13,555 nucleotides of DNA from Phycisphaerales bacterium (GTDB taxonomy: Bacteria; Planctomycetota; Phycisphaerae; Tepidisphaerales; Tepidisphaeraceae): positions 1 through 13,555 of the forward strand of contig JAQGHP010000595.1 in assembly GCA_028288775.1 (NCBI GenBank). The letters run 5' to 3'. Positions 5,897 to 13,369 of this stretch are shown here, piece after piece. The notes below the pieces were generated by a model. That model did not search any database. It saw only the letters and a program-made list of their open reading frames with translations, and was not told where the DNA came from. The position numbers and the translations under genes were made by a program. Position 1 is the first letter of the stretch. The number at the start of each line of letters is the position of its first letter.

Positions 5897-6610
5897 ATGA
5901 CCGCACTCAGTCCTCAGTCCTCAGTCCTCAGTCCTGACGCCTCCTCCGGTCTCGTCATCAACAACGTGACCAAGGAGTACCCCACGCCCGCCGAGCCGCT
6001 GGTCGTCCTCCGCGGCGTCTCGTTCTCGCTCGCCCCGGGCGACCGGCTCGCCATCGTCGGCCCCTCCGGCTCCGGGAAGAGCACGCTGCTCAACATCCTC
6101 GGCACGCTCGACGCGCCCACCGCCGGCACGGTCACGCTCAACGGCGTGGACCCCTTTTCGCTTTCAGCAAAAGAGCTCGCGAAATTTCGCGGCAGCCGCG
6201 TCGGATTCGTCTTCCAGGACCATCACCTGCTTCCCCAATGCAACGCCCTGGAAAACGTTTTGATCGCCCGCCTCGCGAGCGGCGGCGTCAATAAATTGGA
6301 CGCTGACCGGGCCGCGGAACTGCTCCAGCAGGTCGGCCTGCGGGACCGCGCCACGCATCTTCCCGCCGAGCTTTCCGGCGGCGAGCGCCAGCGCGTCGCC
6401 ATCGCCCGCGCCCTGATGAACTCCCCGCAACTGGTTCTCTGCGACGAGCCCACGGGTAACCTCGACACCCACACCGGCCGGATCATCGGCGAACTGCTCA
6501 CCCGCCTCGCCGCCCAGTCGCAGGCCATCCTCGTCGCCGTCACCCACAGCGCCGCGCTGGCCGAGATGTTCCCCAGGAAAATGGGGATGGTTGACGGGAA
6601 GCTGACATGA
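5897..6610 (+). CDS. ABC transporter ATP-binding protein (LolD/MacB/YbbA-type)
   Basis: About 237 residues from ATG 5897; an in-frame GTG at 5885 would add four. All ATPase motifs are present (numbering from the ATG): Walker A GPSGSGKST (55-63), Q-loop Gln107 in FVFQDHHLLP, signature LSGGERQR (159-166), Walker B LVLCDEPTGNLD (179-190) with Glu184, and switch His217 in VAVTHS. The FQDHHLLPQ and LSGGERQR context is typical of the LolD/MacB type, which powers mechanotransmission rather than classical import. It overlaps the permease by ATGA, so the two form one complex. The first ~20 residues are encoded by a tandem 7-bp repeat and are unlike family members, so the true start may be downstream, for example GTG 5966 just before TKEYP. 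Function is sure at class level; the substrate is unknown. Confidence 0.92.
   Translation: MTALSPQSSVLSPDASSGLVINNVTKEYPTPAEPLVVLRGVSFSLAPGDRLAIVGPSGSGKSTLLNILGTLDAPTAGTVTLNGVDPFSLSAKELAKFRGSRVGFVFQDHHLLPQCNALENVLIARLASGGVNKLDADRAAELLQQVGLRDRATHLPAELSGGERQRVAIARALMNSPQLVLCDEPTGNLDTHTGRIIGELLTRLAAQSQAILVAVTHSAALAEMFPRKMGMVDGKLT
5908..5935 (+). repeat. Tandem heptamer repeat (CAGTCCT)x4
   Basis: Four perfect copies of CAGTCCT in tandem, near the 5' end of the ABC ATPase reading frame. As 7 is not a multiple of 3, gain or loss of one unit would shift the frame if translation starts upstream of it. Similar heptamer tracts occur between genes in planctomycete genomes (from memory), so it may be untranslated. 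Confidence 0.85.
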
Positions 6611-9600
6611 CCCGCTTTACGCTTCTGCTCCGCAATCTCCGGTATTTCCGGGGCGTTAACGCGGCGGTCGTGCTGGGCATGGCCGTCGCAACCGCCGTCC
6701 TCACCGGCGCGCTGATGGTCGGCGACAGCGTCCGCGGCAGCCTCGCCGAACTCGCCATTCAACGCCTCGGGCCCGTCGATTACGCGCTCATCTCCACCCG
6801 CTTCTTCGACCAGTCCCTCGCCCAGCGCCTCGCCGACCAACCGGGAGTCGGCCAGGCCAATCAGATCCTCCCCGCGACAATCATCCACGGCGGCGCAGTC
6901 AACGACTCGGCCGGCGGAGCCGAAAAGCCCCGAACCGCGGACGTGCAAATCGCCGCGGTGGGCGCGCCCGGCCCGTCCTTCATCGAAGCCGGCGGCTTCC
7001 CCATAGGCCGCGGCAAATCCGTCCTCAACGGCGAGCTCGCCGCGAGCATCGACCTTACCCGGCCCGAAGGCACGGTTCTGCTTCCGGTCCCGACGCAAAG
7101 CGATGCCCCGCGCGAGGCGGCCCTCGCCCGCCGGGCGCGCAACGACGTACTTAATGATCTCCGCACGGACGTCGTGAGGATCGAGTCGCAGCCCGGCTTC
7201 GTATCCCTCTTCAATCCCAATGGCGGCCAGCGCGTGCCGCGGAATGCATGGGTCAACTTGCAGGATTTGCAGGAGGCCATCGATCAGCCCGGCCGCGTGA
7301 ACGCGCTGCTCGTGCATGCGACCGACCGCCAGGCCAAACCCGACGCCGCGGCTGCCGCCCTGAACGAGCAGCTGCGAAACGTCATTCGCCTCGACGATTA
7401 CGGCCTGAGCGTCCGTCCCGCCGGCAATGGCGAAGCGACCGTCCTCGCGCGGGATACGTACCTCGCGCCGCCCGTCGTGGAGGCGGCCCGCCGCGCCGCC
7501 GACGCGGTGCATGCGCCGCTACGCCAAGTCTCGGTGAACCTTATCAACGCGGTGAGCAACGTGTCGTCGGCGGGGGAGCCGAAGGTCATTCACTACGCGG
7601 TCGGCGCGGGCATCACCTCACTCGATGACGGGCCGCTGAAGGACGATGAGATCGCGATCAATCAGTGGGCTGCCGACCAGCTTGGGGCGAAGGCGGGGGA
7701 TTCTCTGCGGATCGACTTCTACCTCCGCCAGCCCGGCGGGGATCTCACGGACGCCAGCAAGGCGCTGCCGCCTGAAAGGCTCACGTTCAAAATCAAAGCG
7801 GTGCTGCCCATGACCGGCCTGGGCGCGGACCCGATGCTTCCGCCGAACTATAAGGGCCTCACCGATGCCACGAGCGTCGCCGATTGGGATCCGCCGGAAG
7901 GGCTGAAGATCGACAAGACGCTTGTGACGAAGGCGGATGAAGATTACTGGAAGCAGTACCGTGCTGCCCCCAAACTTTTCGTGAGCTTTGAGGCCGCCCG
8001 CAAGTTGTGGGGCGGGGTGTATGGCGACGTCACCGGCCTTCGCGTGCCCGCGGCCGACGCTGATCGATTCGCTCAGAAGCTGCTCGCGGAATTAAAACCC
8101 GAGTCGATGGGTCTGGTCTTCCGTCCGCTCAAGGCCGAGCAGCTTGCCGCGGCTTCGGGCGGAACGGACTTTTCGATGTTCTTCGTCATGTTCAGTTTCT
8201 TTCTCATCGTTGCCGCGGCGCTGCTGGTGGCGATGCTCTTCCGGCTGAACATCGAGCAGCGCGCACGGCAATTCGGGCTGCTCTCCGCGATCGGCTTCGC
8301 GCCCGGTTCACTCCGCCGACTGGCATTGGGGGAAGGTATGGCTTTGGCCCTCCTGGGGGGTTTGATCGGACTGGCCGGGGCGATCGGCTACACGTGGCTC
8401 ATCGTTCTCGGCCTGCGCACTTGGTGGATCGGTGCGATCGGCACGACCGCCATGCACCTCTACGTGCGGCCAGAATCCCTCGCCTACGGCCTGATCGGCA
8501 GCCTGTTTGTCGCGTTTTGCGCGATTCTCTGGGCGGTCTGGCGCATCGGCCGGGCGCAGGCCGCACGGCTCATGGCCGGTGCCTGGGGCGCCCCCGGCGG
8601 AAAACGCGGCGAAGGGCGCATCCTTCGCTGGGCGGGCGTGCTTATTGCGATGATCGGAATCGCAACCGTCGTCATGGCGATGGCGAGGAAGATATCGACC
8701 GAGGAAGGTTTCGGCGGCGGCGCGCTGCTGCTGTGCGGCTGCCTCTGCTGGTTGGCCGGCATCCTCCGCCCGCGCCGCCACGCGGGGGTGGGCTTCGTCG
8801 GGACGGGCGCGCTGGCCCGCCTCGGCATGCGCAACGCCGCCCGTCACACGGCGCGGGGCGTGCTCGCGGTCGGGCTTGTTTCCTTTGCCGCGTTCACGCT
8901 GATTACGGTTGCCGCGATGAAGCAGGAGGGCACGCAGGACCCGGGCAATCCGAAGTCCGAAACGGGCGGCTATCGCCTGCTCCTCACCGCCAACATCCCG
9001 CTGACCGGTAACCTCAACACGCCAGCCGGCCGCCAGCTTTTGGGCATGAAGAGCCCGGATGATGCGCTGTGGCAGGGCGTTCGCTTTACGCCGCTGCGCG
9101 TGTGGGCGGGGCAGGACATCAGTTGCTTGAACCTCACGAAACCCAGCAGCCCGACGATCCTGGGGATCCCGCCGGAAATGATCCGCCGGGGCGGGTTCAT
9201 CGAAGGCTCCGCCCTCGCCGCGGCGCCCAAGGGCCAGACCTATTGGGACGCGCTCGACAGCAATCAGGGCGACGAAATCCCCGTAATGGCGGACGCCGAC
9301 ACGCAGGAATACGTGCTGCAAATTCCGCTGGGCGGAACGATTCCGATCACCGACCAACTCGGCCGGCCGCAGAAGCTCAAGCTCGTCGCCACCGTCGCCC
9401 ACAGCATCTTCCAGGGGCAGTTGCTGATGAGCGACGCGAACTTTCGAAAGCTCTTCCCCGCAGTCAGCGGCTTCGGCATGGCGCTGGTGGACACGCCCCC
9501 GGGCAAGGAGGCCGCGGTGGCTAGGCGGCTCAGCTCCGAGCTGGACGATTTTTCCGTCAGCGTGGACACCACTTCCGCCCGGCTGCGGGCGTACCAGAAC

Positions 9601-9990
9601 GTGCAGAACACCTACCTCTCGACGTTTCAAACCCTGGGCGCGCTGGGCCTGATGCTCGGCACCTTGGGGCTCGCGGTCGTCCTCGTGCGAACCGTGATCG
9701 AGCGCAAGGCGGAGCTCGCGCTGCTCGCGTCGCTCGGCTTCACCTCGGCCGCGAGGGTGCGACTGGTGCTCGCGGAAAATGCGTTCCTGCTGGTCGTGGG
9801 TCTCGCGGCGGGGGCGGCGTGCGCCGTCGTCGGGATCCTCCCGGCCGTCATGACTTCGTCGCGCACCATCAACGCCTCGGGTTTGGCAATGACGCTACTG
9901 GCGGTGCTGGTGGTTGGCCTGGGCGCGTCCGCGATCGCCGTGCGCCTGAGCGGAGTCCACGTGACGCCCGCGGACCTCCGGCATGAGTAG
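6607..9990 (+). CDS. Duplicated FtsX/MacB-type ABC transporter permease
   Basis: This 1127-residue protein has about ten predicted helices. TM1 is at 17-38, followed by a very large extracytoplasmic domain (about 39-518). Three helices of a first FtsX domain follow (about 524-547, 577-605, 625-645), then linker helices (675-694, 702-720) and 751-771. A second extracytoplasmic domain (about 772-1002) and three final FtsX helices (about 1010-1032, 1060-1085, 1093-1115) complete it. Cytoplasmic RQFGLLSAIGF and KAELALLASLGF are paired coupling-type motifs, one per FtsX half. The layout matches the ten-helix YbbP/ABC3 permease plan rather than four-helix MacB. It overlaps the ATPase gene by ATGA. 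It probably moves or extracts a hydrophobic or envelope substrate, which cannot be named. The helix LLLCGCLCWLAG has three cysteines close together, which is uncommon. Confidence 0.9.
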   Translation: MTRFTLLLRNLRYFRGVNAAVVLGMAVATAVLTGALMVGDSVRGSLAELAIQRLGPVDYALISTRFFDQSLAQRLADQPGVGQANQILPATIIHGGAVNDSAGGAEKPRTADVQIAAVGAPGPSFIEAGGFPIGRGKSVLNGELAASIDLTRPEGTVLLPVPTQSDAPREAALARRARNDVLNDLRTDVVRIESQPGFVSLFNPNGGQRVPRNAWVNLQDLQEAIDQPGRVNALLVHATDRQAKPDAAAAALNEQLRNVIRLDDYGLSVRPAGNGEATVLARDTYLAPPVVEAARRAADAVHAPLRQVSVNLINAVSNVSSAGEPKVIHYAVGAGITSLDDGPLKDDEIAINQWAADQLGAKAGDSLRIDFYLRQPGGDLTDASKALPPERLTFKIKAVLPMTGLGADPMLPPNYKGLTDATSVADWDPPEGLKIDKTLVTKADEDYWKQYRAAPKLFVSFEAARKLWGGVYGDVTGLRVPAADADRFAQKLLAELKPESMGLVFRPLKAEQLAAASGGTDFSMFFVMFSFFLIVAAALLVAMLFRLNIEQRARQFGLLSAIGFAPGSLRRLALGEGMALALLGGLIGLAGAIGYTWLIVLGLRTWWIGAIGTTAMHLYVRPESLAYGLIGSLFVAFCAILWAVWRIGRAQAARLMAGAWGAPGGKRGEGRILRWAGVLIAMIGIATVVMAMARKISTEEGFGGGALLLCGCLCWLAGILRPRRHAGVGFVGTGALARLGMRNAARHTARGVLAVGLVSFAAFTLITVAAMKQEGTQDPGNPKSETGGYRLLLTANIPLTGNLNTPAGRQLLGMKSPDDALWQGVRFTPLRVWAGQDISCLNLTKPSSPTILGIPPEMIRRGGFIEGSALAAAPKGQTYWDALDSNQGDEIPVMADADTQEYVLQIPLGGTIPITDQLGRPQKLKLVATVAHSIFQGQLLMSDANFRKLFPAVSGFGMALVDTPPGKEAAVARRLSSELDDFSVSVDTTSARLRAYQNVQNTYLSTFQTLGALGLMLGTLGLAVVLVRTVIERKAELALLASLGFTSAARVRLVLAENAFLLVVGLAAGAACAVVGILPAVMTSSRTINASGLAMTLLAVLVVGLGASAIAVRLSGVHVTPADLRHE

Positions 9991-10030
9991 GGGCAAACCT
10001 CCTGTTCGCCCATCGGACGCATGAAAAGAG

Positions 10031-10124
10031 GAGTAAGATTAAGAGTAGGAGTAAGAGTAAGATGGCGCTCGCAGGCGCGCCTCAGAGCGCCATCTTACTC
10101 TTACTCCTACTCTTAATCTTACTC
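10031..10124. repeat. Perfect 40-bp-stem inverted repeat (long hairpin)
   Basis: The left arm 10031-10070 and the right arm 10085-10124 are exactly reverse-complementary over 40 bp. The 14-nt centre contains the 10-bp palindrome AGGCGCGCCT, so apart from two mismatches the whole 94 bp can fold back. The arm is a degenerate hexamer series (GAGTAA, GATTAA, GAGTAG, GAGTAA, GAGTAA, GATGGC), so composition is AT-richer than the neighbourhood. It lies between two same-strand genes, 40 bp after the permease stop. No U-tract follows the stem, so an intrinsic terminator is possible but not classical. Confidence 0.9.
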
Positions 10125-10202
10125 GTCTGTGCCCTGGTCCCGCGGCACCAAGCCAAGCTTTGCATCCCCCGCGCACCCCGCGACGGACTCGGTTGTCCCT
10201 CG

Positions 10203-10208
10203 TAGAAT
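10203..10208 (+). promoter_or_regulatory. Weak -10-like hexamer TAGAAT upstream of the first propeller gene
   Basis: TAGAAT about 50 bp before the GTG start, within the gap after the long hairpin. It is the same hexamer as upstream of the glycosyltransferase. No clear -35 is seen at normal spacing, so it is offered only as a candidate. Confidence 0.2.
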
Positions 10209-10256
10209 ACCCCGCCGCGGCAGACCGCCGGCAAAACCAAAACTGAAGGAGGCTCC

Positions 10257-11498
10257 GTGAATCGCATCGCAACTTTTCTCGCCCTTGGCATCGCATCCCT
10301 TGCGTGCAGCGTATCGCGCGCCGAGGAATGGCCCAAATGGCTCGGGCCCGAAGGCACGAACATCAGCAAGGAGCCCATCGCCGCCAAATGGCCGGAAGGC
10401 GGCCCGAAGAAACTTTGGACCGCCAAAGTGGGCCAGGGATTTTCCTCCCCCATTGCGCGGGACGGTAAACTGTATATCCTTGCGATGCAGGGAAAAGATG
10501 ATGTGTTGACCGCTCTGGACGCCGAGAGCGGCAAGGTGCTCTGGAGCCAATCCTACACCGTAGCCAATCACGGCGAGCAAGCCCCCCAGGGCCTGAACCG
10601 CGAGAACGGCCTGCCGCTGCCGGAAGCAACGCCCACGATCGACGGCGACCGCATTTACACCTACGGCGGCGGCGGCGACCTCGTCGCCCGCCAACTCGCC
10701 GACGGCAAGGAAGTCTGGAAACTCAACGTCCTTGATGAAACCGGCGCAAAGATCATCACCTGGAATGAAGCGTCTTCGCCGCTCGTAACCGCGAAGCTCG
10801 TTTACGTGCAGGGCGGGAACGGCGGGCCCGTCGCGGTGGCGGTGGACAAGGCGACGGGAAAGATCGCGTGGAAATCGGAGGACGGCCTGGGCGGGTACGC
10901 CGCCCCGATTCTCATCACCGTCGGCGATACGCCGGAGCTCGTCATTTTTGGCGGCGCCGCCTTGTACGGTCTCAACCCGGAAACGGGCAAGACGCTTTGG
11001 AAGGAGCCGTGGAAAACGCAGTACGACGTCAACGCCGTAACTCCGATTTACCAGGACGGCCACCTGTTCATCACCAGCTCCTACGACCACGGCTGCGAGA
11101 TGCTGACGCTCAGCGCCGCCGGAGCCACGAAGGCTTGGCAGGGCAAGCAAATCGCCTGCAGGTTTCAGCCGTGCGTGCTCGAAAATGGCAGGCTCTACGG
11201 CAACAGTAATGGCCGCCTCAATTGCATCAGTTGGCCGGACGGAAAAGTGATCTGGAGCAGCCACGACATCAAACTGGGCGACAGCGGTTCCTTCGTCCTC
11301 GACGGCGACAAGCTCGTCGTCCTCAGCGACCATGGAATGCTCAGCTTGGTGCAGCTCAACCCCGACGGACCGAAGGAACTCGGCAAGATGCAACTTTTTG
11401 AGTTCGACAACGTCTGGGCGTCGCCCCTGATCTACAAGGGGAAGATCTTCGCCAAAGGGAAGGAAGAACTCGTGGCGCTGGACGCGAGCGGGAAATGA
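10257..11498 (+). CDS. Secreted PQQ-type beta-propeller repeat protein
   Basis: This 413-residue protein starts at GTG 10257, preceded by AAGGAGG (10246-10252), a strong ribosome site with short spacing. Residues 1-22 are a signal peptide with a likely cut after VSRA, giving a mature start EEWPKWLGPEGTNIS. That is a variant of the planctomycete WPxWRGPxxxG opening. Propeller motifs recur: LTALDAESGKVLW (84-96), LVARQLADGKEVW (142-154), VAVAVDKATGKIAW (192-205), LYGLNPETGKTLW (236-248) and LNCISWPDGKVIW (321-333). These are structural PQQ_2 repeats and do not by themselves show that a PQQ cofactor is bound. No catalytic Asp/Glu signature of quinoprotein dehydrogenases was recognised. It probably works outside the cytoplasmic membrane, by binding or scaffolding. 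It overlaps the next propeller gene by ATGA, so the two are co-expressed. Confidence 0.9.
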   Translation: MNRIATFLALGIASLACSVSRAEEWPKWLGPEGTNISKEPIAAKWPEGGPKKLWTAKVGQGFSSPIARDGKLYILAMQGKDDVLTALDAESGKVLWSQSYTVANHGEQAPQGLNRENGLPLPEATPTIDGDRIYTYGGGGDLVARQLADGKEVWKLNVLDETGAKIITWNEASSPLVTAKLVYVQGGNGGPVAVAVDKATGKIAWKSEDGLGGYAAPILITVGDTPELVIFGGAALYGLNPETGKTLWKEPWKTQYDVNAVTPIYQDGHLFITSSYDHGCEMLTLSAAGATKAWQGKQIACRFQPCVLENGRLYGNSNGRLNCISWPDGKVIWSSHDIKLGDSGSFVLDGDKLVVLSDHGMLSLVQLNPDGPKELGKMQLFEFDNVWASPLIYKGKIFAKGKEELVALDASGK

Positions 11499-12784
11499 TG
11501 CGATCACGTTTCGTCCTTATCGCGTGCGTGCTCCTGCTGGGCGCTGGTGCGCTGGCCGTGGCATTTTTTCGGGGACACGGGCCGACCACCGCCGTGACTC
11601 GCGGCGCGGATAAGGGCGCGGCCCCATCCGAACCTCCGCGCGGATCGACCGGCGACTGGGTCGGCTTCCATGGTGGCGGGCCGCTGACCGGAGAAGCGGG
11701 CCCGATCGACGGGCCGCCGATGAAGGTGCGCTGGAAGCTCAACTCCGACGACGAGGTGCCCTCCACGCAGCCCGCGCCGGCGACTGCGCCGACAACCGCG
11801 CCTGCCACCGCGCCCGCCCCCCGGCAGGCGGGGCACTTCGAGGGCTCTGCCGCGATCGCGGGAGGATTTGTCTACGTGGCCGACACGGCGGGCGTCCTAC
11901 GCTGTGTCGATCTGACGACGGGCCGGACGCGCTGGGGATACACCGTCGAAGCGGGCTTCGAGACCACGCCGCTGGTGCTCGACGGGCGCGTACTATTGGG
12001 CGATCTCGACGGCATCTTTCACGCGGTTGATGCACGCACGGGTGAAAAGCTCTGGACGTTCGACGCCGGCGGCGCGATTCACTCTTCCGCCAATTACCTG
12101 GGCGAGAAGCGCGATCGCATCGTTTTCGGCACGGATGGGGCGGATATTTTTTGTCTCGACGCTGCGACGGGCAACAAGCTTTGGGAGCAGAAGGCGGGAG
12201 ACCGGATCAACGGCGCGCCCGCCGTGGCAAGAGGGGCGGCGCTGGTCTCCGGGTGCGACGCGCAGCTCCGCGCGTTGCAGGGCAGCGACGGCAAGGAACT
12301 CTATTCGACGGACCTCGGCGCGCTGTGCCCCGGCTCGGCGGCCGTCGCGGGGGACCGCATCGTGATCGGCACCGATCAGGGCCGCGTGCTGTGCATCTCC
12401 GCGGAAACGCACCAGCAACTCTGGTTGTACGATGCGGTCGCCGAGCACGCGATGGTGTATTCCTCACCCGCGGTTTCGTCGGACGGCGTGGTAGTTTTCG
12501 GTGCCCGCGACCGCAACGTCTACGGCGTGGAACTGGCGACAGGCAAGCCGCTCTGGAAATTCCCGACGCGCGGGGACGTGGATTCGTCGCCGGTCATCAG
12601 CGGCGGGAAGGTCTACGTCGGCGGCAAGGACAAAAAGCTGTACGTGGTGGACCTGAAGACTGGCAAGCAATTGTGGTCATTCACCGCCGGCCGGGGGATC
12701 ACCGCCGGGCCGGCAGTTGGTGCGGGGGTTGTCGTCATCGGCGATACGGGGGGGAATTTGTATTGTCTGGAGCCATCTCATTGA
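11495..12784 (+). CDS. Membrane-anchored PQQ-type (BamB-like) beta-propeller protein
   Basis: 429 residues from ATG 11495; a second ATG at 11498 is equally possible. A hydrophobic segment at 6-24 without a clear cleavage site suggests an N-terminal anchor. DWVGFHGGGPLTG (54-66) resembles the usual opening of these proteins. Then come repeated blade ends with tryptophan at 80, 147, 187, 230, 310, 354 and 394, and Tyr270 in the eighth position. The final NLYCLEP would close the ring with the N-terminal KVRW strand, giving an eight-bladed propeller as in BamB. A Thr/Ala/Pro-rich linker (about 90-109) is inserted within the first blade. The start overlaps the upstream propeller gene by ATGA. BamB is an outer-membrane assembly factor, but this fold is shared by many proteins of other function, so the role is open. 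Confidence 0.9.
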   Translation: MMRSRFVLIACVLLLGAGALAVAFFRGHGPTTAVTRGADKGAAPSEPPRGSTGDWVGFHGGGPLTGEAGPIDGPPMKVRWKLNSDDEVPSTQPAPATAPTTAPATAPAPRQAGHFEGSAAIAGGFVYVADTAGVLRCVDLTTGRTRWGYTVEAGFETTPLVLDGRVLLGDLDGIFHAVDARTGEKLWTFDAGGAIHSSANYLGEKRDRIVFGTDGADIFCLDAATGNKLWEQKAGDRINGAPAVARGAALVSGCDAQLRALQGSDGKELYSTDLGALCPGSAAVAGDRIVIGTDQGRVLCISAETHQQLWLYDAVAEHAMVYSSPAVSSDGVVVFGARDRNVYGVELATGKPLWKFPTRGDVDSSPVISGGKVYVGGKDKKLYVVDLKTGKQLWSFTAGRGITAGPAVGAGVVVIGDTGGNLYCLEPSH

Positions 12785-12799
12785 CCGGCGGGTGATGCT

Positions 12800-12813
12800 C
12801 TCGATCAGTCGAG
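12800..12813. other. Small hairpin after the second propeller gene
   Basis: CTCGA, loop TCAG, TCGAG, 16 bp past the stop. The stem is only 5 bp and no U-tract follows, so this is a weak 3'-end candidate. Confidence 0.25.
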
Positions 12814-12814
12814 G

Positions 12815-12844
12815 AACGGTGGGAGGGTACACCCACCCTACATG
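12815..12844. repeat. Family B repeat copy (GGTGGG...CCCACCCTAC)
   Basis: AACGGTGGGAGGGTACACCCACCCTACATG is a diverged solo copy (shown here as two parts: AACGGTGGGAGGG then TACACCCACCCTACATG). It has the same orientation as 13111-13140 and shares its ends; the middle differs. Confidence 0.7.
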
Positions 12845-12896
12845 CTTGAAGACCCTCTAATCCCCGACCAATTTGTTTTTCAGGTGGAATTCCGAG

Positions 12897-12914
12897 CCGG
12901 GCCTACTGGCCCGA
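12897..12914. repeat. GC-rich hairpin module (CGGGCC/GGCCCG)
   Basis: CGGGCC (12898-12903), loop TACT, GGCCCG (12908-12913). The same stem with loop TTT recurs at 13223-13237, so it is a repeat module rather than a chance hairpin. Confidence 0.55.
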
Positions 12915-12940
12915 TCGCTCTAATTTTTCCAGTAATTTCG

Positions 12941-13260
12941 GAGCCGGGCCGTGCCGGAGGGGTCGGAGCGAAGCTCTGTCTTTACTCCCTCTCCCTCGTA
13001 CTCGGGGGAGAGGGCAGGGGTGAGGGGGCGACCGTGAAGTTGTGTGATTCGCAGGACGGCCATGTAGGGTGGGTGTACTCGCCCACCGTTTGACACTCAC
13101 GCGGTGGACGAACGGTGGGCGAGTGCGCCCACCCTACATTGTTCGGAATTCCGGGGCGCCTCGACGTTCCGCCCCTCACCCTATCCCTCTCCCCCGAGTA
13201 CGAGGAAGAGGGGACCGGAGCGCGGGCCTTTGGCCCGACCGGGGCGGCATGCCCCGGCTC
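12941..13260. repeat. Nested composite inverted repeat in the convergent intergenic region
   Basis: Modules are mirrored about a centre near 13101. Family B arms are at 13062-13091 and 13111-13140 (about 27 of 30 bp matching). Family C arms are at 12987-13030 and 13170-13212 (about 39 of 43 bp matching). Outer flanks starting GAGCCGGG lie at 12941 and, inverted, at 13260. Distances of each pair from the centre agree within about 3 bp. The stretches between B and C on the two sides do not match. With 12815-12844 and 12897-12914 it accounts for most of the 585-bp gene-free interval at 12785-13369. It may end transcription from both sides, but this is inference. Confidence 0.75.
13223..13257. 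repeat. Two adjacent GC hairpins at the right edge of the composite repeat
   Basis: CGGGCC-TTT-GGCCCG (13223-13237) followed by CCGGGGC-GGCAT-GCCCCGG (13239-13257). The first shares its stem with 12898-12913. From 13263 to 13369 I see no gene and no clear structure. Confidence 0.6.
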
Positions 13261-13369
13261 TGAAAACTTACGGAGCGTTTGGGTCAGGCGGACATGTCGA
13301 TTCGACTTCGCTGAACACGTCGATTCGTACGCTCATTCGCCAATACAGGAATGTTTGGAGGAGCCGAAG

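Noticed and set aside
4792..5937. 381-residue plus-strand frame overlapping the glycosyltransferase
   Set aside because: An out-of-frame shadow full of Arg/Pro; it covers conserved GT4 motifs in the correct frame and runs into repeat sequence.
6223..7512. 429-residue minus-strand open frame
   Set aside because: Opposite to the ABC ATPase and permease, which have clear motifs; high GC at third positions opens long antisense frames.
8308..9630. 440-residue minus-strand open frame
   Set aside because: Antisense to the permease; His/Arg/Ala-rich with no helices or motifs.
10031..10124. Transposon terminal inverted repeats
   Set aside because: Only 14 bp separate the arms and no transposase or target duplication is visible, so a hairpin is the better description.
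10119..11507. 462-residue minus-strand open frame
   Set aside because: Antisense to the first propeller gene, whose signal peptide and blade motifs are clear on the plus strand.
12800..12813. Rho-independent terminator
   Set aside because: A 5-bp stem with no following T-run; listed only as a weak hairpin.
12842..13093. Small plus-strand frame after the second propeller gene
   Set aside because: No ribosome site, and much of its sequence is the repeat families; not a supported gene.
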